DNA from: RPQJ01 sp963748985
GTDB taxonomy: Bacteria > Pseudomonadota > Gammaproteobacteria > Steroidobacterales > Steroidobacteraceae
Direction: 5' to 3'
NCBI GenBank assembly: GCA_963748985.1
Contig: CAVVKQ010000002.1
Coordinates: 1 to 64,000, forward strand
DNA: 64,000 nt
The first letter of the stretch is position 1. Each line of letters begins with the position of its first letter. The position numbers and the translations under genes were made by a program. Shown here piece after piece: positions 1-8,781 of the stretch. The notes beneath the pieces are model-generated. The model ran no database searches, was not told the DNA's origin, and saw only the letters and a list, made by a program, of their open reading frames with translations.

Positions 1-10
1 TTTCCTGCTG

Positions 11-57
11 CAGCGGGAGAGGCCCAGGTACGCCTCTCGCGCCGCTGCGGGAGAGGG
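11..57. repeat. Hairpin and repeated GGGAGAGG motif
   Basis: A 7-bp perfect inverted repeat (GAGAGGC at 17-23, GCCTCTC at 32-38, 8-base loop) lies just beyond the stop codon of the first minus-strand gene. The motif GCGGGAGAGG occurs twice here (14-23 and 47-56). The hairpin could terminate that gene, but there is no T-run. It could equally be part of a dispersed extragenic palindrome family; only a genome-wide copy count would tell. Confidence 0.35.
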
Positions 58-61
58 CGGT

Positions 62-1660
62 TCAGGCAACCTTGCCCGCGATGCGCCCACCCAGCAGGCA
101 GCCGCCGAGGAACGTGCCCTCGAGGCCGCGCTTGCCGTTCATTCCGCCACCGCCGAAGCCGGCGCTCTCGCCCGCGGCAAACAGGCCCGGAATCGGTTCG
201 CCGGAGTGATCGAGCACGCGGCAATCCAGGTCGGTCTGCAGGCCGCCCATGCTTTTGCGGCTGATGATGAACTCGCGGATCGCAATCAGCGGACCCGCCG
301 ACGGCTCGAGGATCTGCTGGAACTTGCAGGTGCGCAGCCGGTCACCGATCCAGCGGCGCGCGAACTCGATGCGACGCAGTTGGTCATCGGTGTGGAACCG
401 CGGGCCGAGACCGATGATTTCATCGTAACGGGATGCAGCCGTGCGGACCGCGTCGACGTCGACCGACCCATCACCCGCCAGCACATTCATCTTTTCGACG
501 AGTGTTTCCACCGTCGGTGCGACCACGACGTCCGGACAGAATTGCGTCATCTGGTCGTAGAGCCAGTGGTTGCCGAACACCATGTCGCGTGCGACCGCGA
601 GCCGGTTCTTGCGCCGAAACGCCGGATTGAATTCGCCGCCCGAAATCGCGAGCTCCTTGAGCATGATGCGGCGGTTCAGCAGCTGCCACGAATAGGCGCG
701 TTCCTGCCGGCAGATCTGCCCGACGAGGTCATGCGTGTCGAAACCCGTGACCAGCGGCATCGGGCCGATGCGTTCGCCGCGCCAGTTGAGCCACAGGGCA
801 GATTTCGGCGGCACGAGCGAAAGTCCGTGCGACGGTTTACGCGGCTGCCAGTGATGCACTCCCGCCGCGTAATTCCATTGCCAGTCCAGGTGCGTGATTC
901 GCGCGCCGTGCACGGCCGCTGCGTCGTGCAGGATGCCGTCGGCATATTTGTGCGAACCGTTCAGCAGCGTGGCCGGTGGCTGTGACCAGTCCGTGTGCCA
1001 GTTCCGCCGCACGCGTTCGAGGTTGCCATTGATGCCGCCACTCGCGATCACGACATTCTCGGCGCTCGCCTCGAATTCGTCGTCGCTGCCCTCGAGCCGC
1101 CCGCGGCAACCGGTCACGCGGCCGTTGGTAACGATCAGTGACTCGACGCGGTGATCGAATCTCAGGTCGAGCCGCTCTCGATTCGGGCGCGATTGCAGGT
1201 GATCGTTCAGCACCACCTGCAGTTCGTGCCCGGTACCCCAGACGATGTGCCAACGCGGCACCGAGTTGCCCGGTGTATGCAGGCCGCGCTCCACCCACAA
1301 CGGCATCGGCATGAATTGCACGCCGATGCCGCGGAGCCAGTCATAGATCTCTGCGTTGGCACGATGGACGTAGGCCTCGGCCCAGGCGCGCGGCCAGTGG
1401 TCGTCCGGTCCGAACTCCGCGAACGCATGCCAGTCACGCAGGCCCTGCTGTTCGCCGTCGCGGATGCCGTAACGCTTCTGCAGCGGCGTGCCGGCAAACC
1501 AGATGCCGCCGAAGCTTTCCTTCGCAAGGCCACCCATGTTCTCGGCGCTGTCGCGATCGAGCAGCAGGACACGCCGGCCCCGGTTCAATAGTTCGATGGC
1601 TGCCGTCACGCCCGCAATGCCGGCGCCGATCACGATCACGTCTGCCGAATACCGGGTCAT
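62..1660 (-). CDS. FAD-binding dehydrogenase (KsdD-like)
   Basis: A 532-residue flavoprotein oxidoreductase of the FAD-binding dehydrogenase group related to fumarate reductase and 3-ketosteroid dehydrogenase flavoproteins. The N-terminus carries the dinucleotide-binding GxGxxG motif (G12-G17), followed by a glutamate/aspartate-like strand end. A glycine-rich C-terminus (GESAGFGGGGMNGKRG) closes the FAD site, as is usual in this group. The frame stays open upstream to 2008, but that part overlaps the divergent YcaQ gene, and the Rossmann motif begins directly after the ATG at 1660, which has a GGAG about 10 bases upstream, so 1660 is taken as the start. There is no signal peptide, so it is probably cytoplasmic. 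The substrate cannot be read from the sequence; ketosteroid-like or other 2-enoate-type substrates are possible. Confidence 0.85.
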   Translation of the reverse strand: MTRYSADVIVIGAGIAGVTAAIELLNRGRRVLLLDRDSAENMGGLAKESFGGIWFAGTPLQKRYGIRDGEQQGLRDWHAFAEFGPDDHWPRAWAEAYVHRANAEIYDWLRGIGVQFMPMPLWVERGLHTPGNSVPRWHIVWGTGHELQVVLNDHLQSRPNRERLDLRFDHRVESLIVTNGRVTGCRGRLEGSDDEFEASAENVVIASGGINGNLERVRRNWHTDWSQPPATLLNGSHKYADGILHDAAAVHGARITHLDWQWNYAAGVHHWQPRKPSHGLSLVPPKSALWLNWRGERIGPMPLVTGFDTHDLVGQICRQERAYSWQLLNRRIMLKELAISGGEFNPAFRRKNRLAVARDMVFGNHWLYDQMTQFCPDVVVAPTVETLVEKMNVLAGDGSVDVDAVRTAASRYDEIIGLGPRFHTDDQLRRIEFARRWIGDRLRTCKFQQILEPSAGPLIAIREFIISRKSMGGLQTDLDCRVLDHSGEPIPGLFAAGESAGFGGGGMNGKRGLEGTFLGGCLLGGRIAGKVA

Positions 1661-1720
1661 TCGTCCACTCCGGGGAGGATGGCGAGGTGCCGAGAGTAAC
1701 GCACCGGTATCATTCCTCGC

Positions 1721-2920
1721 ATGAGCAACCTCCGCAGGCCACGCGAATCGTTGTCGCTGCCCGAGGCGAGGCGGGTCGCACTCGCGGCGCAGGGATTTGG
1801 CCGCCAGCGCCCCGAGCGGGACATCGTGAAGGCCGACGTGGTCCGCACCGTGCGCGCGCTGGGCTTGCTGCAGATCGACTCGGTCAACGTGCTCGTCCGG
1901 TCGCACTACCTGCCGTTGTTCTCGCGGCTCGGGGCGTACGCCATGCCGCTGCTGGACGAGGCCGCCTACGGCGGGCGTCGGCGACAGGTGTTCGAGTACT
2001 GGGGTCACGAGGCGTCATTGTTACCGGTCGAGTGCCAGCCGTCGCTGCGCTGGCGCATGCAGCGCGCAAAGAATGGCGACGGCACCTGGGGAAACGTCGC
2101 AAAGTTCGGACGTGAGCGTGCCGCCTTCTGCGGCGAGGTGCTTGCAGAGATTCGCGATCGCGGTCCGCTAGGCGTGTCCGAGATCGGCACCGGCGATCGC
2201 CGCAAGGGCAGCTGGTGGGGCTGGAGCGAAGGCAAGATTGCGCTCGAGTGGCTGTTCTGGACTGGGCAGATCACCACCCATTCACGACGACGCTTCGAGC
2301 GCGTCTATGATCTGACCGAGCGGGTGTTGCCGCAAGCAGTGGTAGACGCGCCGACGCCCGCAGTCGAGGACGCGCACCGCGACTTGTTGCGCATCGCGAG
2401 CCTCGCGCTGGGCGTCGCGACCGAGCGAGACCTGCGCGACTACTTTCGACTGGGTCCCGTGGACGCGAGGGCGCGCGTCGCCGAACTCGTCGAGTCGCGG
2501 GATCTGGTGCCCGTGCAGGTGCAAGGGTGGAAAGGTCCCTCGTACCTGGCGGCCGGCACGAGAGTGCCTGCGCGCATCGAGGCCCGTGCCTTGTTGTCGC
2601 CGTTCGACTCATTGGTCTGGTTTCGTGACCGGCTGCAACGCCTGTTCGATTTTCACTACCGCATCGAGATCTACACGCCGGCGCACAAGCGGATCCACGG
2701 CTACTACGTCCTGCCGTTCCTGCTGCACGACGATCTCGTCGCACGCGTGGACCTCAAGTCCGACCGCGAGGCCGGCAAGCTGCGCGTCATTGCCACTCAT
2801 TACGAGCCAGACGTGGATCGGCGCGCTGTCGACGCCGGCTTGCGCGACGAACTCGATTTGCTCGCGCGCTGGCTCGGGTTGCGCGCCGTCGTGCGGGGCC
2901 GGGCGAGGAAGAAATCATGA
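1721..2920 (+). CDS. ycaQ: YcaQ/AlkZ-family DNA glycosylase
   Basis: A 399-residue protein of the winged-helix AlkZ/YcaQ (HTH_42) family. Members of this family unhook interstrand DNA crosslinks or excise bulky alkylated bases. Known catalysis rests on a Q-phi-Q (AlkZ) or Q-phi-D (YcaQ) motif after the first helix; here QID lies at residues 51-53, so this is the YcaQ type. The family's tail region is also visible (SPFDSLVWFRDR then YVLPFLLHDDLVARVD). The gene is divergent from the FAD dehydrogenase, with a 60-base gap, and its stop overlaps the start of the downstream AroQ-PheC gene (ATGA), so the two are probably co-transcribed, though no functional link is evident. No clear ribosome-binding site is visible at the chosen ATG. 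Confidence 0.85.
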   Translation: MSNLRRPRESLSLPEARRVALAAQGFGRQRPERDIVKADVVRTVRALGLLQIDSVNVLVRSHYLPLFSRLGAYAMPLLDEAAYGGRRRQVFEYWGHEASLLPVECQPSLRWRMQRAKNGDGTWGNVAKFGRERAAFCGEVLAEIRDRGPLGVSEIGTGDRRKGSWWGWSEGKIALEWLFWTGQITTHSRRRFERVYDLTERVLPQAVVDAPTPAVEDAHRDLLRIASLALGVATERDLRDYFRLGPVDARARVAELVESRDLVPVQVQGWKGPSYLAAGTRVPARIEARALLSPFDSLVWFRDRLQRLFDFHYRIEIYTPAHKRIHGYYVLPFLLHDDLVARVDLKSDREAGKLRVIATHYEPDVDRRAVDAGLRDELDLLARWLGLRAVVRGRARKKS

Positions 2921-4317
2921 CGCTCGACCTGGATCGAAACGCGCGCGCCTTCCGCAATCGTCCGATCGGCGCGCTACTGCTGTTTGTCGCAATTGGTTGC
3001 GTGATCACGGGTTGTGCTTCCACTCGAGCAGGGCAGGCCGATGCAGGCGCAACTGCAAACGCATTCGTGTCGAGCGCCACCCGGGCGCCCGCGGCCGAGT
3101 TTGCCGATGCAAATGCGGCGCAATCCCTCGTGCAAGGCATCGACGAGCGATTGACGCTCATGCGCGATGTGGCCGCCGCAAAATGGCTGTCGGGTGCACC
3201 GATCCTCGATGCCGCGCGTGAGGCCGTTGTCCTGCAGCAAGTGGCGGCACGGGCGGAGTCACTCGGCCTGGATCGCGTGACGACGCAGGCGTTTTTTGCC
3301 GGGCAGATCGGTCTCGCCCGCGACGTCCAGCAGCGCTGGCACGGTGAATGGAAACGGGCCGGGCATTGCGCGCCGTGCGACGAGCCCACGGATCTGCAGA
3401 CGGTGCGTGAGCGCATCGACAACGCGAACGAACGGCAATTCGCCGCGCTGTACCTGCTGGCGCCGTTGCGGGACGCCACGGCCGCCGCTGTGATGGAGCA
3501 GATGCAAGCCACATTTCGGCGCCACGAACTTCCGGCCGACGAAGCCACGGCTGTGATGACTGCCCTGCGACACGTGGTCCGTGTCGCGGGCGGCCCCGTC
3601 CTGGATCGCGTGCGGGCGACACATGTGCTTCGCATAGCCACCACCGGCGATTACGCTCCGTTCAGTCTCGACGCCAACGGTCATCTGTCCGGCGCAGACA
3701 TCGAGTTGGCGCGCGACCTGGCCGCGCATCTCGGTGCCGAGCCGGTGTTTGTCCGCACCAGCTGGCCCGGTCTCGTCGATGACCTGCGCGACGGACGCTT
3801 CGACGTTGCGCTGAGCGGCATCGGCTACACCGAGGAGCGTGCTGCGCTGGGCTTCTACTCGGCTGCCTACCACGTTGGCGGCAAGACGTTGATTGCGCGC
3901 TGTGTCGACCGCGAGCGGTTCGACACACCAGCCGAACTCGATCGCCCCGGTGTGCGCGTAATCGTGAATCCGGGTGGGACCAACGAGCGCTACGTGCGCG
4001 AGCACGTGCACCAGGCGCAGATCTTCGTGCATCCGGATAACCGCGGAGTGTTCGCGGAGATTGCGGCCGGCCGGGCCGACGTGATGGTCACCGACGACGT
4101 CGAGGCCGAACTGCAGGCTCGCCGCCGACCCGGCCAGTTGTGCCGAACGTACCCCGGCACGTTGACCCGGGGTGAAAAGCGGATTCTGATGGCGCGCGAC
4201 CCCGCACTACAGGCAGTTGTGGACGAGTGGCTGTCCAAGGTGATTGCCGCTGGCGAGCCCACGCGTGAGATCGAACGGGCCATGGAGGCATACGTAAGCG
4301 ACAATCAAGTCCCTTGA
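2917..4317 (+). CDS. Exported chorismate mutase-PheC fusion
   Basis: A 466-residue two-domain protein. Residues 1-35 are a signal sequence with a lipobox (VITGC), so it is probably an outer- or inner-membrane lipoprotein facing the periplasm. Residues about 60-220 look like the gamma-class (AroQ, exported) chorismate mutase: a helical region with the RLxLMRDVAAAKW and DxxRE elements. Residues about 230-455 look like a periplasmic-binding-protein-fold cyclohexadienyl dehydratase (PheC): TTGDYAPFS, GADIELARDLA, ALSGIGYTEER, NPGGTNERYV and a late ADVMVTDDVEAELQ. Together they would turn chorismate into phenylpyruvate outside the cytoplasm. Exported fusions of this kind have been described. The start overlaps the YcaQ stop by four bases. 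Alternative: the second domain could be a non-catalytic amino-acid-binding domain. Confidence 0.85.
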   Translation: MTLDLDRNARAFRNRPIGALLLFVAIGCVITGCASTRAGQADAGATANAFVSSATRAPAAEFADANAAQSLVQGIDERLTLMRDVAAAKWLSGAPILDAAREAVVLQQVAARAESLGLDRVTTQAFFAGQIGLARDVQQRWHGEWKRAGHCAPCDEPTDLQTVRERIDNANERQFAALYLLAPLRDATAAAVMEQMQATFRRHELPADEATAVMTALRHVVRVAGGPVLDRVRATHVLRIATTGDYAPFSLDANGHLSGADIELARDLAAHLGAEPVFVRTSWPGLVDDLRDGRFDVALSGIGYTEERAALGFYSAAYHVGGKTLIARCVDRERFDTPAELDRPGVRVIVNPGGTNERYVREHVHQAQIFVHPDNRGVFAEIAAGRADVMVTDDVEAELQARRRPGQLCRTYPGTLTRGEKRILMARDPALQAVVDEWLSKVIAAGEPTREIERAMEAYVSDNQVP

Positions 4318-4335
4318 ACGGGTCGAACTGCTGCA

Positions 4336-5760
4336 ATGCCGATGACTAAAACAGGTGCCAGGATGCGGATGCGACTGATGGGATCGATGGCGGCTCTGGT
4401 GTGCGGCCTAGCGTCGACGGCGCACGCTGCGGCCCCAGGCAACGTCCGAGCGGATGCGCGCGTCATCCTGGACAAGATCATCTCCATGCCGAGCTCCGCT
4501 GGACTCGGCCAGGTTCCGGCAGTCGCCATGTACCTGGCGGATCGCTTCCGGGCGGCCGGGTTTCCCGAGGATGACATTCACATCCTTCCCTCGGGCGAAA
4601 CTGCGTCGCTGGTCGTGCGTTATCGCGGCAACGGCAAGGGTGGCAAGCCGATCCTGCTGCTCGCGCACATGGACGTCGTCACGGCGAAGCCGGAGGACTG
4701 GGAGCGCGATCCTTTCAAGCTGATCGAGGAGAACGGTTACTTCTTCGGCCGCGGCACGATGGACGTCAAGGGCGAGATCGCCCTGATCGCCGCGACGTTC
4801 CTGCGCCTCAAGGCCGAGAAGTTCGTGCCGACGCGCGACCTCATCATTGCGTTCACGGGTGACGAAGAGACGCAGATGGACACCGCGCGCGAGCTCGCGA
4901 CGAAGTACCGCGCGTTGACCGATGCCGAATTCGCGCTGAACGGCGACGGAGGGGGTGGCACGCTCGACGGGGAAACGGGCAAGCCGCGCTTCTACGCGTT
5001 GCAGGGCGCCGAGAAGTCCTATGCGAGCTTCGCTCTGACAGCCCGCAACCCGGGTGGACACAGTTCGCAGCCGCGACCTGACAATGCCATCTACGACCTC
5101 GCCGATGCGCTCAAGGCGCTGCAGGGATACTCGTTCCCGGTGATGTGGAACGACTGGACGATCGGCAGCTTCAAGGCGTCGGCTCCCGTCACGCCTGGTG
5201 AGCTGGGGCGGGCCATGACGAAGTTCGCGGTTCACCCGGGCGACGCCGAGTCCGCTGCCGTCCTGGCGAAGACGCCGGCCATGATCGGACGCACCCGCAC
5301 TACTTGCGTCGCAACCATGCTCACCGGCGGACATGCGGACAACGCGTTGCCCCAGTCAGCGACGGCCACGGTCAATTGCCGGATCTTCCCGGGCAGCGGC
5401 GTTGCTGAAGTTCGCGACTCGCTGCAGCTGGTCGTCGGTGACAGGATCGAAGTAAAAGTGCTCGGCGAGCCGCATTCCAGCCCGCCGTCCCCGATGCGCA
5501 GTGACGTCCTCGCGGCTGTGACCAAGGCGGTCCGGACGGGCTATCCTGGCGTGCCCATCGTGCCGGACATGGCCCCCTACGCCACCGACGGCTCCATCTT
5601 CCGTGGTGCAGGCATTCCAACCTACGGTGTCAGCAGCCTCTTCATGAAAGAAAAGGACGAGTTCGCGCACGGATTGAACGAGCGCCTTCCGGTTGCGGCG
5701 TTTTACGCCGGATTGGATCACTGGTACGTGCTGCTCACTACGCTCGCTGGCACGAAATAG
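4336..5760 (+). CDS. Exported M20-family metallopeptidase
   Basis: A 474-residue M20/M25/M40-family zinc hydrolase with a Sec signal peptide ending at AHA (about residues 10-31). The metal-binding and catalytic landmarks are present in order: HMDVV, the bridging aspartate in GRGTMDVKG, the general-base glutamate pair in GDEE, and a downstream NPGGHSS dimerisation-domain element. A late TDGSIFR segment and H near the C-terminus fit the last metal ligand. It probably trims peptides or acylated amino acids in the periplasm. It starts 18 bases after the AroQ-PheC stop. The N-terminal start is uncertain: ATGs at 4336, 4342, 4363 and 4369 all keep the signal peptide; the segment upstream of 4363 has an AGGTG-like element. 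Confidence 0.85.
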   Translation: MPMTKTGARMRMRLMGSMAALVCGLASTAHAAAPGNVRADARVILDKIISMPSSAGLGQVPAVAMYLADRFRAAGFPEDDIHILPSGETASLVVRYRGNGKGGKPILLLAHMDVVTAKPEDWERDPFKLIEENGYFFGRGTMDVKGEIALIAATFLRLKAEKFVPTRDLIIAFTGDEETQMDTARELATKYRALTDAEFALNGDGGGGTLDGETGKPRFYALQGAEKSYASFALTARNPGGHSSQPRPDNAIYDLADALKALQGYSFPVMWNDWTIGSFKASAPVTPGELGRAMTKFAVHPGDAESAAVLAKTPAMIGRTRTTCVATMLTGGHADNALPQSATATVNCRIFPGSGVAEVRDSLQLVVGDRIEVKVLGEPHSSPPSPMRSDVLAAVTKAVRTGYPGVPIVPDMAPYATDGSIFRGAGIPTYGVSSLFMKEKDEFAHGLNERLPVAAFYAGLDHWYVLLTTLAGTK

Positions 5761-5795
5761 CGGTTTCAGGTAGACTGCCGGCACAGTTTGCCGCC

Positions 5796-5886
5796 GCGCA
5801 GTCCGGTCTGCGCACGAGGTTCTTCAGTGCTTCCCTCCCTGGGAATGCCTATGCGGCCCCTCCTGCAGACTGATCGAAGTCTGCAT
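5796..5886 (+). promoter_or_regulatory. Structured leader before the RhlE gene
   Basis: Two hairpins lie in the 215-base gap before the helicase gene: a 6-bp stem (GCGCAG/CTGCGC, 5796-5813) and an 8-bp perfect stem with a 6-base loop (TGCAGACT at 5865-5872, AGTCTGCA at 5879-5886). Neither is followed by a T-run. DEAD-box helicase genes often have long structured leaders tied to cold-shock control, which makes this a candidate 5' regulatory region. The first hairpin may instead simply end the M20 transcript. Confidence 0.3.
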
Positions 5887-5975
5887 TTCGCTGCTCGATT
5901 CATCAAAGTTACGGCGCCAGTCCGGTGCCTGCGCGTGCTTGCACATGCAGGTTTGGTGCTCGGATAAGTCTCTAA

Positions 5976-7316
5976 ATGTCATTTGAAAATTTCGGCCTCC
6001 AGGCCGAGCTCGTGCGTGCGGTCCTGGAAATGGGCTACACGCAGCCAACCCCCATTCAGTCACGCGGCATCCCTGCAGTGCTCGAAGGTCGCGACCTGCT
6101 CGCCGCCGCCCAGACGGGCACCGGCAAGACGGCCGCCTTCGCGCTGCCGCTGCTGCAGAAGCTGCACGAAGACCAGCCGAACCCGCGTGGCTCGCGTGCG
6201 CCTCGTGCACTCGTGCTCGTTCCGACCCGTGAACTCGCGGCGCAGGTGCAGCAGTCCATCGCCGATCTTGGCGCTCACCTGCGCCAGCAGTCGGCGTTGA
6301 TCTTCGGCGGCGTCAGCCCGCGCCCGCAGATCGACCTGCTGCGTCGCGGCGTCGACATCGTCGTCGCCACGCCGGGTCGCCTGCTCGATCACGCGAACGA
6401 ACGCAACATCGACCTGCGCAACGTGCGTTACCTGATCCTCGACGAAGCCGATCGCATGCTCGACATGGGTTTCATCCGCGACATCCGTCGCGTGCTCGCG
6501 ATGTTGCCGCCGAACCGCCAGAACATGTTGTTCTCGGCGACGTTCTCCGATGACATCCGCGGACTTGCGAATGGGCTGCTGCGAAATCCGCTCACGATCG
6601 AAGTCGCGCCGCGCAATGCACCGACCGAGCTGGTCGATCACCGCGTGCACCTGGTCGCGCAGGGTGACAAGCGCGCCGTGCTCAGCCACCTGCTCAAGTC
6701 CGGCCCCAATGCGCAGACGCTCGTATTCACCCGCACCAAGCACGGCGCCAATCGCCTTGCCGAGCAGCTGACGCACGACGGCTTGCAGTGCGCGGCGATT
6801 CACGGCAACAAGTCGCAGAGTGCGCGCACGCGGGCGCTCGAAGACTTCAAGGAATACAAGGTGCAGGTGCTGGTCGCGACCGACATTGCAGCGCGCGGAC
6901 TCGACATCACCGAACTGCCGCAGGTCGTGAACTACGAACTGCCGCACGTGCCGGAAGACTACGTGCACCGCATCGGCCGCACGGGTCGCGCCGGTTCCAC
7001 GGGCCAGGCGTTGTCGCTGGTCTCGGACGACGAGCGTGATCGCCTCCGCGCGATCGAGCGCGTGCTCGGTCGCAAGATCAACGTGCTGCCGCTGGACCGC
7101 ACGCAGATTCCGCGGCCGTCGGGCGAAGGCAAGGCGCGCGAACCGCGTCACGTCGATCCGCGCGCCCAGCAGCAGCGGCACGCCAAGCCGCAGACCCAGC
7201 GTCATCGCCAGGGAGCTGGCCAGGCCCAGGGCCAGGGCACCGGCGGCCAGGCGCATGGCAGGCCAGGCGGTGGCGCCCGTCGCCCAAAACCCAGGAGCTA
7301 CGGCTCGCAGGCGTAG
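5976..7316 (+). CDS. rhlE: DEAD-box RNA helicase RhlE
   Basis: A 446-residue ATP-dependent RNA helicase. All the classical motifs appear in order: Q motif (PTPIQ), Walker A (AQTGTGKT), PTRELA, TPGR, DEAD in LILDEADRMLDMGF, SAT, VFTRTK, ATDIAARGLD and HRIGRTGR. The N-terminus MSFENFGL and the short basic, Gln/His-rich low-complexity tail (about residues 385-446) match RhlE rather than DbpA or SrmB. It works in ribosome maturation and RNA turnover in the cytoplasm. It is a single-gene unit: a long leader precedes it and a strong terminator follows. No clear Shine-Dalgarno precedes the ATG. Confidence 0.93.
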   Translation: MSFENFGLQAELVRAVLEMGYTQPTPIQSRGIPAVLEGRDLLAAAQTGTGKTAAFALPLLQKLHEDQPNPRGSRAPRALVLVPTRELAAQVQQSIADLGAHLRQQSALIFGGVSPRPQIDLLRRGVDIVVATPGRLLDHANERNIDLRNVRYLILDEADRMLDMGFIRDIRRVLAMLPPNRQNMLFSATFSDDIRGLANGLLRNPLTIEVAPRNAPTELVDHRVHLVAQGDKRAVLSHLLKSGPNAQTLVFTRTKHGANRLAEQLTHDGLQCAAIHGNKSQSARTRALEDFKEYKVQVLVATDIAARGLDITELPQVVNYELPHVPEDYVHRIGRTGRAGSTGQALSLVSDDERDRLRAIERVLGRKINVLPLDRTQIPRPSGEGKAREPRHVDPRAQQQRHAKPQTQRHRQGAGQAQGQGTGGQAHGRPGGGARRPKPRSYGSQA

Positions 7317-7324
7317 ACCAGGAT

Positions 7325-7355
7325 GAGGCCCGGCATAGTCCGGGCCTCAACTTTT
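7325..7355 (+). terminator. Rho-independent terminator after rhlE
   Basis: A perfect 9-bp GC-rich stem (GAGGCCCGG/CCGGGCCTC, 7325-7333 and 7340-7348) with a 6-base loop, followed by AACTTTTG. It starts 9 bases after the rhlE stop codon. Confidence 0.85.
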
Positions 7356-7444
7356 GTGGACGGCTACTTTGGCTTGACGCAGCGGTGGGTGCGATAGCGA
7401 ACGGAACCTGGCGGCGGGAAGCGGCAAGCTGAATCCCACATTCG

Positions 7445-7996
7445 ATGGAAAACGGCATGCAACATTCACACGAACAGACCGACGTCGCGTCCATGCGCAT
7501 CCGCGCTCGCGCCCGCATCGATGAAGGCGCCGTCACCGCGGGTTACACGGCTGATCGCAACGCCGTGCTCCAGATGCTGAACGATTCACTGGCCACGGAA
7601 CTGGTCTGCGTCCTGCGCTATCGCCGCCATCACTTCATGGCGCGCGGAATCCATTCACAGAGCGTTGCCCAGGAGTTCCTCGTTCATTCGAACGAGGAGC
7701 AGGGGCACGCCGACCTGATCGCCGCGCGGATCGTGCAGCTTGGAGGCGAGCCGGACTTCGCGCCGGACGGCCTTTCCCGCCGCAGCCACGCGGAATACAT
7801 CGCCGGCGACTCGCTCGCGGGGATGATCAAGGAGGACCTGGTGGCCGAGCGCATTGCGATCGACAGCTACCGCGAGTTCATCCAATACCTGGGTGACAAG
7901 GATCCGACCACGCGCCGCATGCTCGAGGAGATCATGGCAGTGGAAGAAGAGCACGCCGACGAGCTCGCCGACCTGCTGGTCGCCTTCCCGTCATGA
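7445..7996 (+). CDS. Ferritin-like/bacterioferritin domain protein
   Basis: A 183-residue four-helix-bundle protein of the bacterioferritin-like superfamily. The diiron ligand pattern is complete: a glutamate in helix A (LATELV), ExxH in helix B (NEEQGHAD), a glutamate in helix C (LVAERIAIDSYREF) and ExxH in helix D (VEEEHADEL). It probably oxidises and handles iron, or detoxifies peroxide, in the cytoplasm. It is longer at the N-terminus than typical Bfr, and no haem-ligand methionine can be assigned confidently. An alternative ATG at 7457 has a GGAAA just upstream. The stop overlaps the first possible ATG of the DUF883 gene, which places it in an operon with yqjDEK, a stress-linked context. 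Confidence 0.8.
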   Translation: MENGMQHSHEQTDVASMRIRARARIDEGAVTAGYTADRNAVLQMLNDSLATELVCVLRYRRHHFMARGIHSQSVAQEFLVHSNEEQGHADLIAARIVQLGGEPDFAPDGLSRRSHAEYIAGDSLAGMIKEDLVAERIAIDSYREFIQYLGDKDPTTRRMLEEIMAVEEEHADELADLLVAFPS

Positions 7997-8043
7997 CCAT
8001 CACCGCTGGTCACTCATCAATCAATGCCTCAAGGAGCAAGACT

Positions 8044-8352
8044 ATGGAACGCATGGACATGGGCAACGGGCAGATCGTGCAGGACCTGAAAGCCGTCGTC
8101 AGCGATGCGGAAGCATTGATGCATGCCACTGCTGGCGATGTCAGCGAGCGAGCCATCAAGGCCCGCACGCGCGCCGAGGAGTCGCTGCGTCACGCCCGGA
8201 CTCGCGTCATCGAGATGGAACAGCAGATGATGGAGCGAGCAAGAGCCGCCGCGCACGCAACCAACGGCTATGTTCACGAGAAGCCCTGGCCGTCGATCGG
8301 CGTTGCGGCCGGCATCGCGTTCGTCGCGGGACTGCTGGTCGGCCGGCGTTAA
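8044..8352 (+). CDS. yqjD: DUF883/ElaB-YqjD family membrane protein
   Basis: A 102-residue protein with an amphipathic, charged helical body (residues 1-75) and a C-terminal membrane segment ending GLLVGRR, the hallmark of the YqjD/ElaB family. Members anchor ribosomes at the inner membrane in stationary phase. An upstream in-frame ATG at 7993 would overlap the ferritin stop, but the ATG at 8044 has an excellent AAGGAG at 8031-8036 and is chosen. The next two genes complete the yqjD-yqjE-yqjK order known from enterobacteria. Confidence 0.85.
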   Translation: MERMDMGNGQIVQDLKAVVSDAEALMHATAGDVSERAIKARTRAEESLRHARTRVIEMEQQMMERARAAAHATNGYVHEKPWPSIGVAAGIAFVAGLLVGRR

Positions 8353-8364
8353 GCCACGGCGACG

Positions 8365-8781
8365 ATGGACATGCCCCTGGTCCGCCACGAGAAATCGGCC
8401 GGGCTAACGCCGGGCGGCCTGTTCGAGTCAGTGCAGACGCTGCTCGGGACTCTGGTCGCGATTGCGCGGACACGAGCAGGGCTGTTCGGAAACGAACTCG
8501 AGCAGGAAATCCGCCAGATCGTCGAGATGCTCGTCGGGGCGATGATCGTGCTCGCGCTCGCAAGCCTTGCCTTGCTGTTTGTCGCGTTGACGATCGTGGC
8601 ATCCGTCTGGGAGACGCACCGCGTCACGGCGACCGTGCTGGTGGCCGTGGGCTTCGTCATCCTTGCGGTAGTCGCTTACATCGTGACGGCGCGCCGCGGG
8701 CAGCGAACGACGCGACTGCTCACAGCGACACTCGGCGAACTCGAGCGTGATTTGGAGCAACTCAGCCCGCGCGCGCCATGA
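8365..8781 (+). CDS. yqjE: YqjE-type membrane protein (holin-like family)
   Basis: A 138-residue inner-membrane protein of the phage-holin-like DUF1469/YqjE family. It has an amphipathic N-terminal part, two hydrophobic segments (about residues 53-75 and 86-110) and a charged C-terminal helix. Its role is unknown; YqjE goes with YqjD and YqjK across proteobacteria. It begins 12 bases after yqjD and its stop overlaps the start of the next gene (ATGA), so translation is probably coupled. It is not evidence of a prophage. Confidence 0.8.
   Translation: MDMPLVRHEKSAGLTPGGLFESVQTLLGTLVAIARTRAGLFGNELEQEIRQIVEMLVGAMIVLALASLALLFVALTIVASVWETHRVTATVLVAVGFVILAVVAYIVTARRGQRTTRLLTATLGELERDLEQLSPRAP

Noticed and set aside
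6060..7256. Long reverse-strand frame (398 residues) opposite rhlE
   Set aside because: Mirror of a GC-rich real gene; no motif, and rhlE has all helicase motifs.
8365..8781. Prophage holin
   Set aside because: The holin-like protein is YqjE in a yqjDEK operon with no phage genes nearby.
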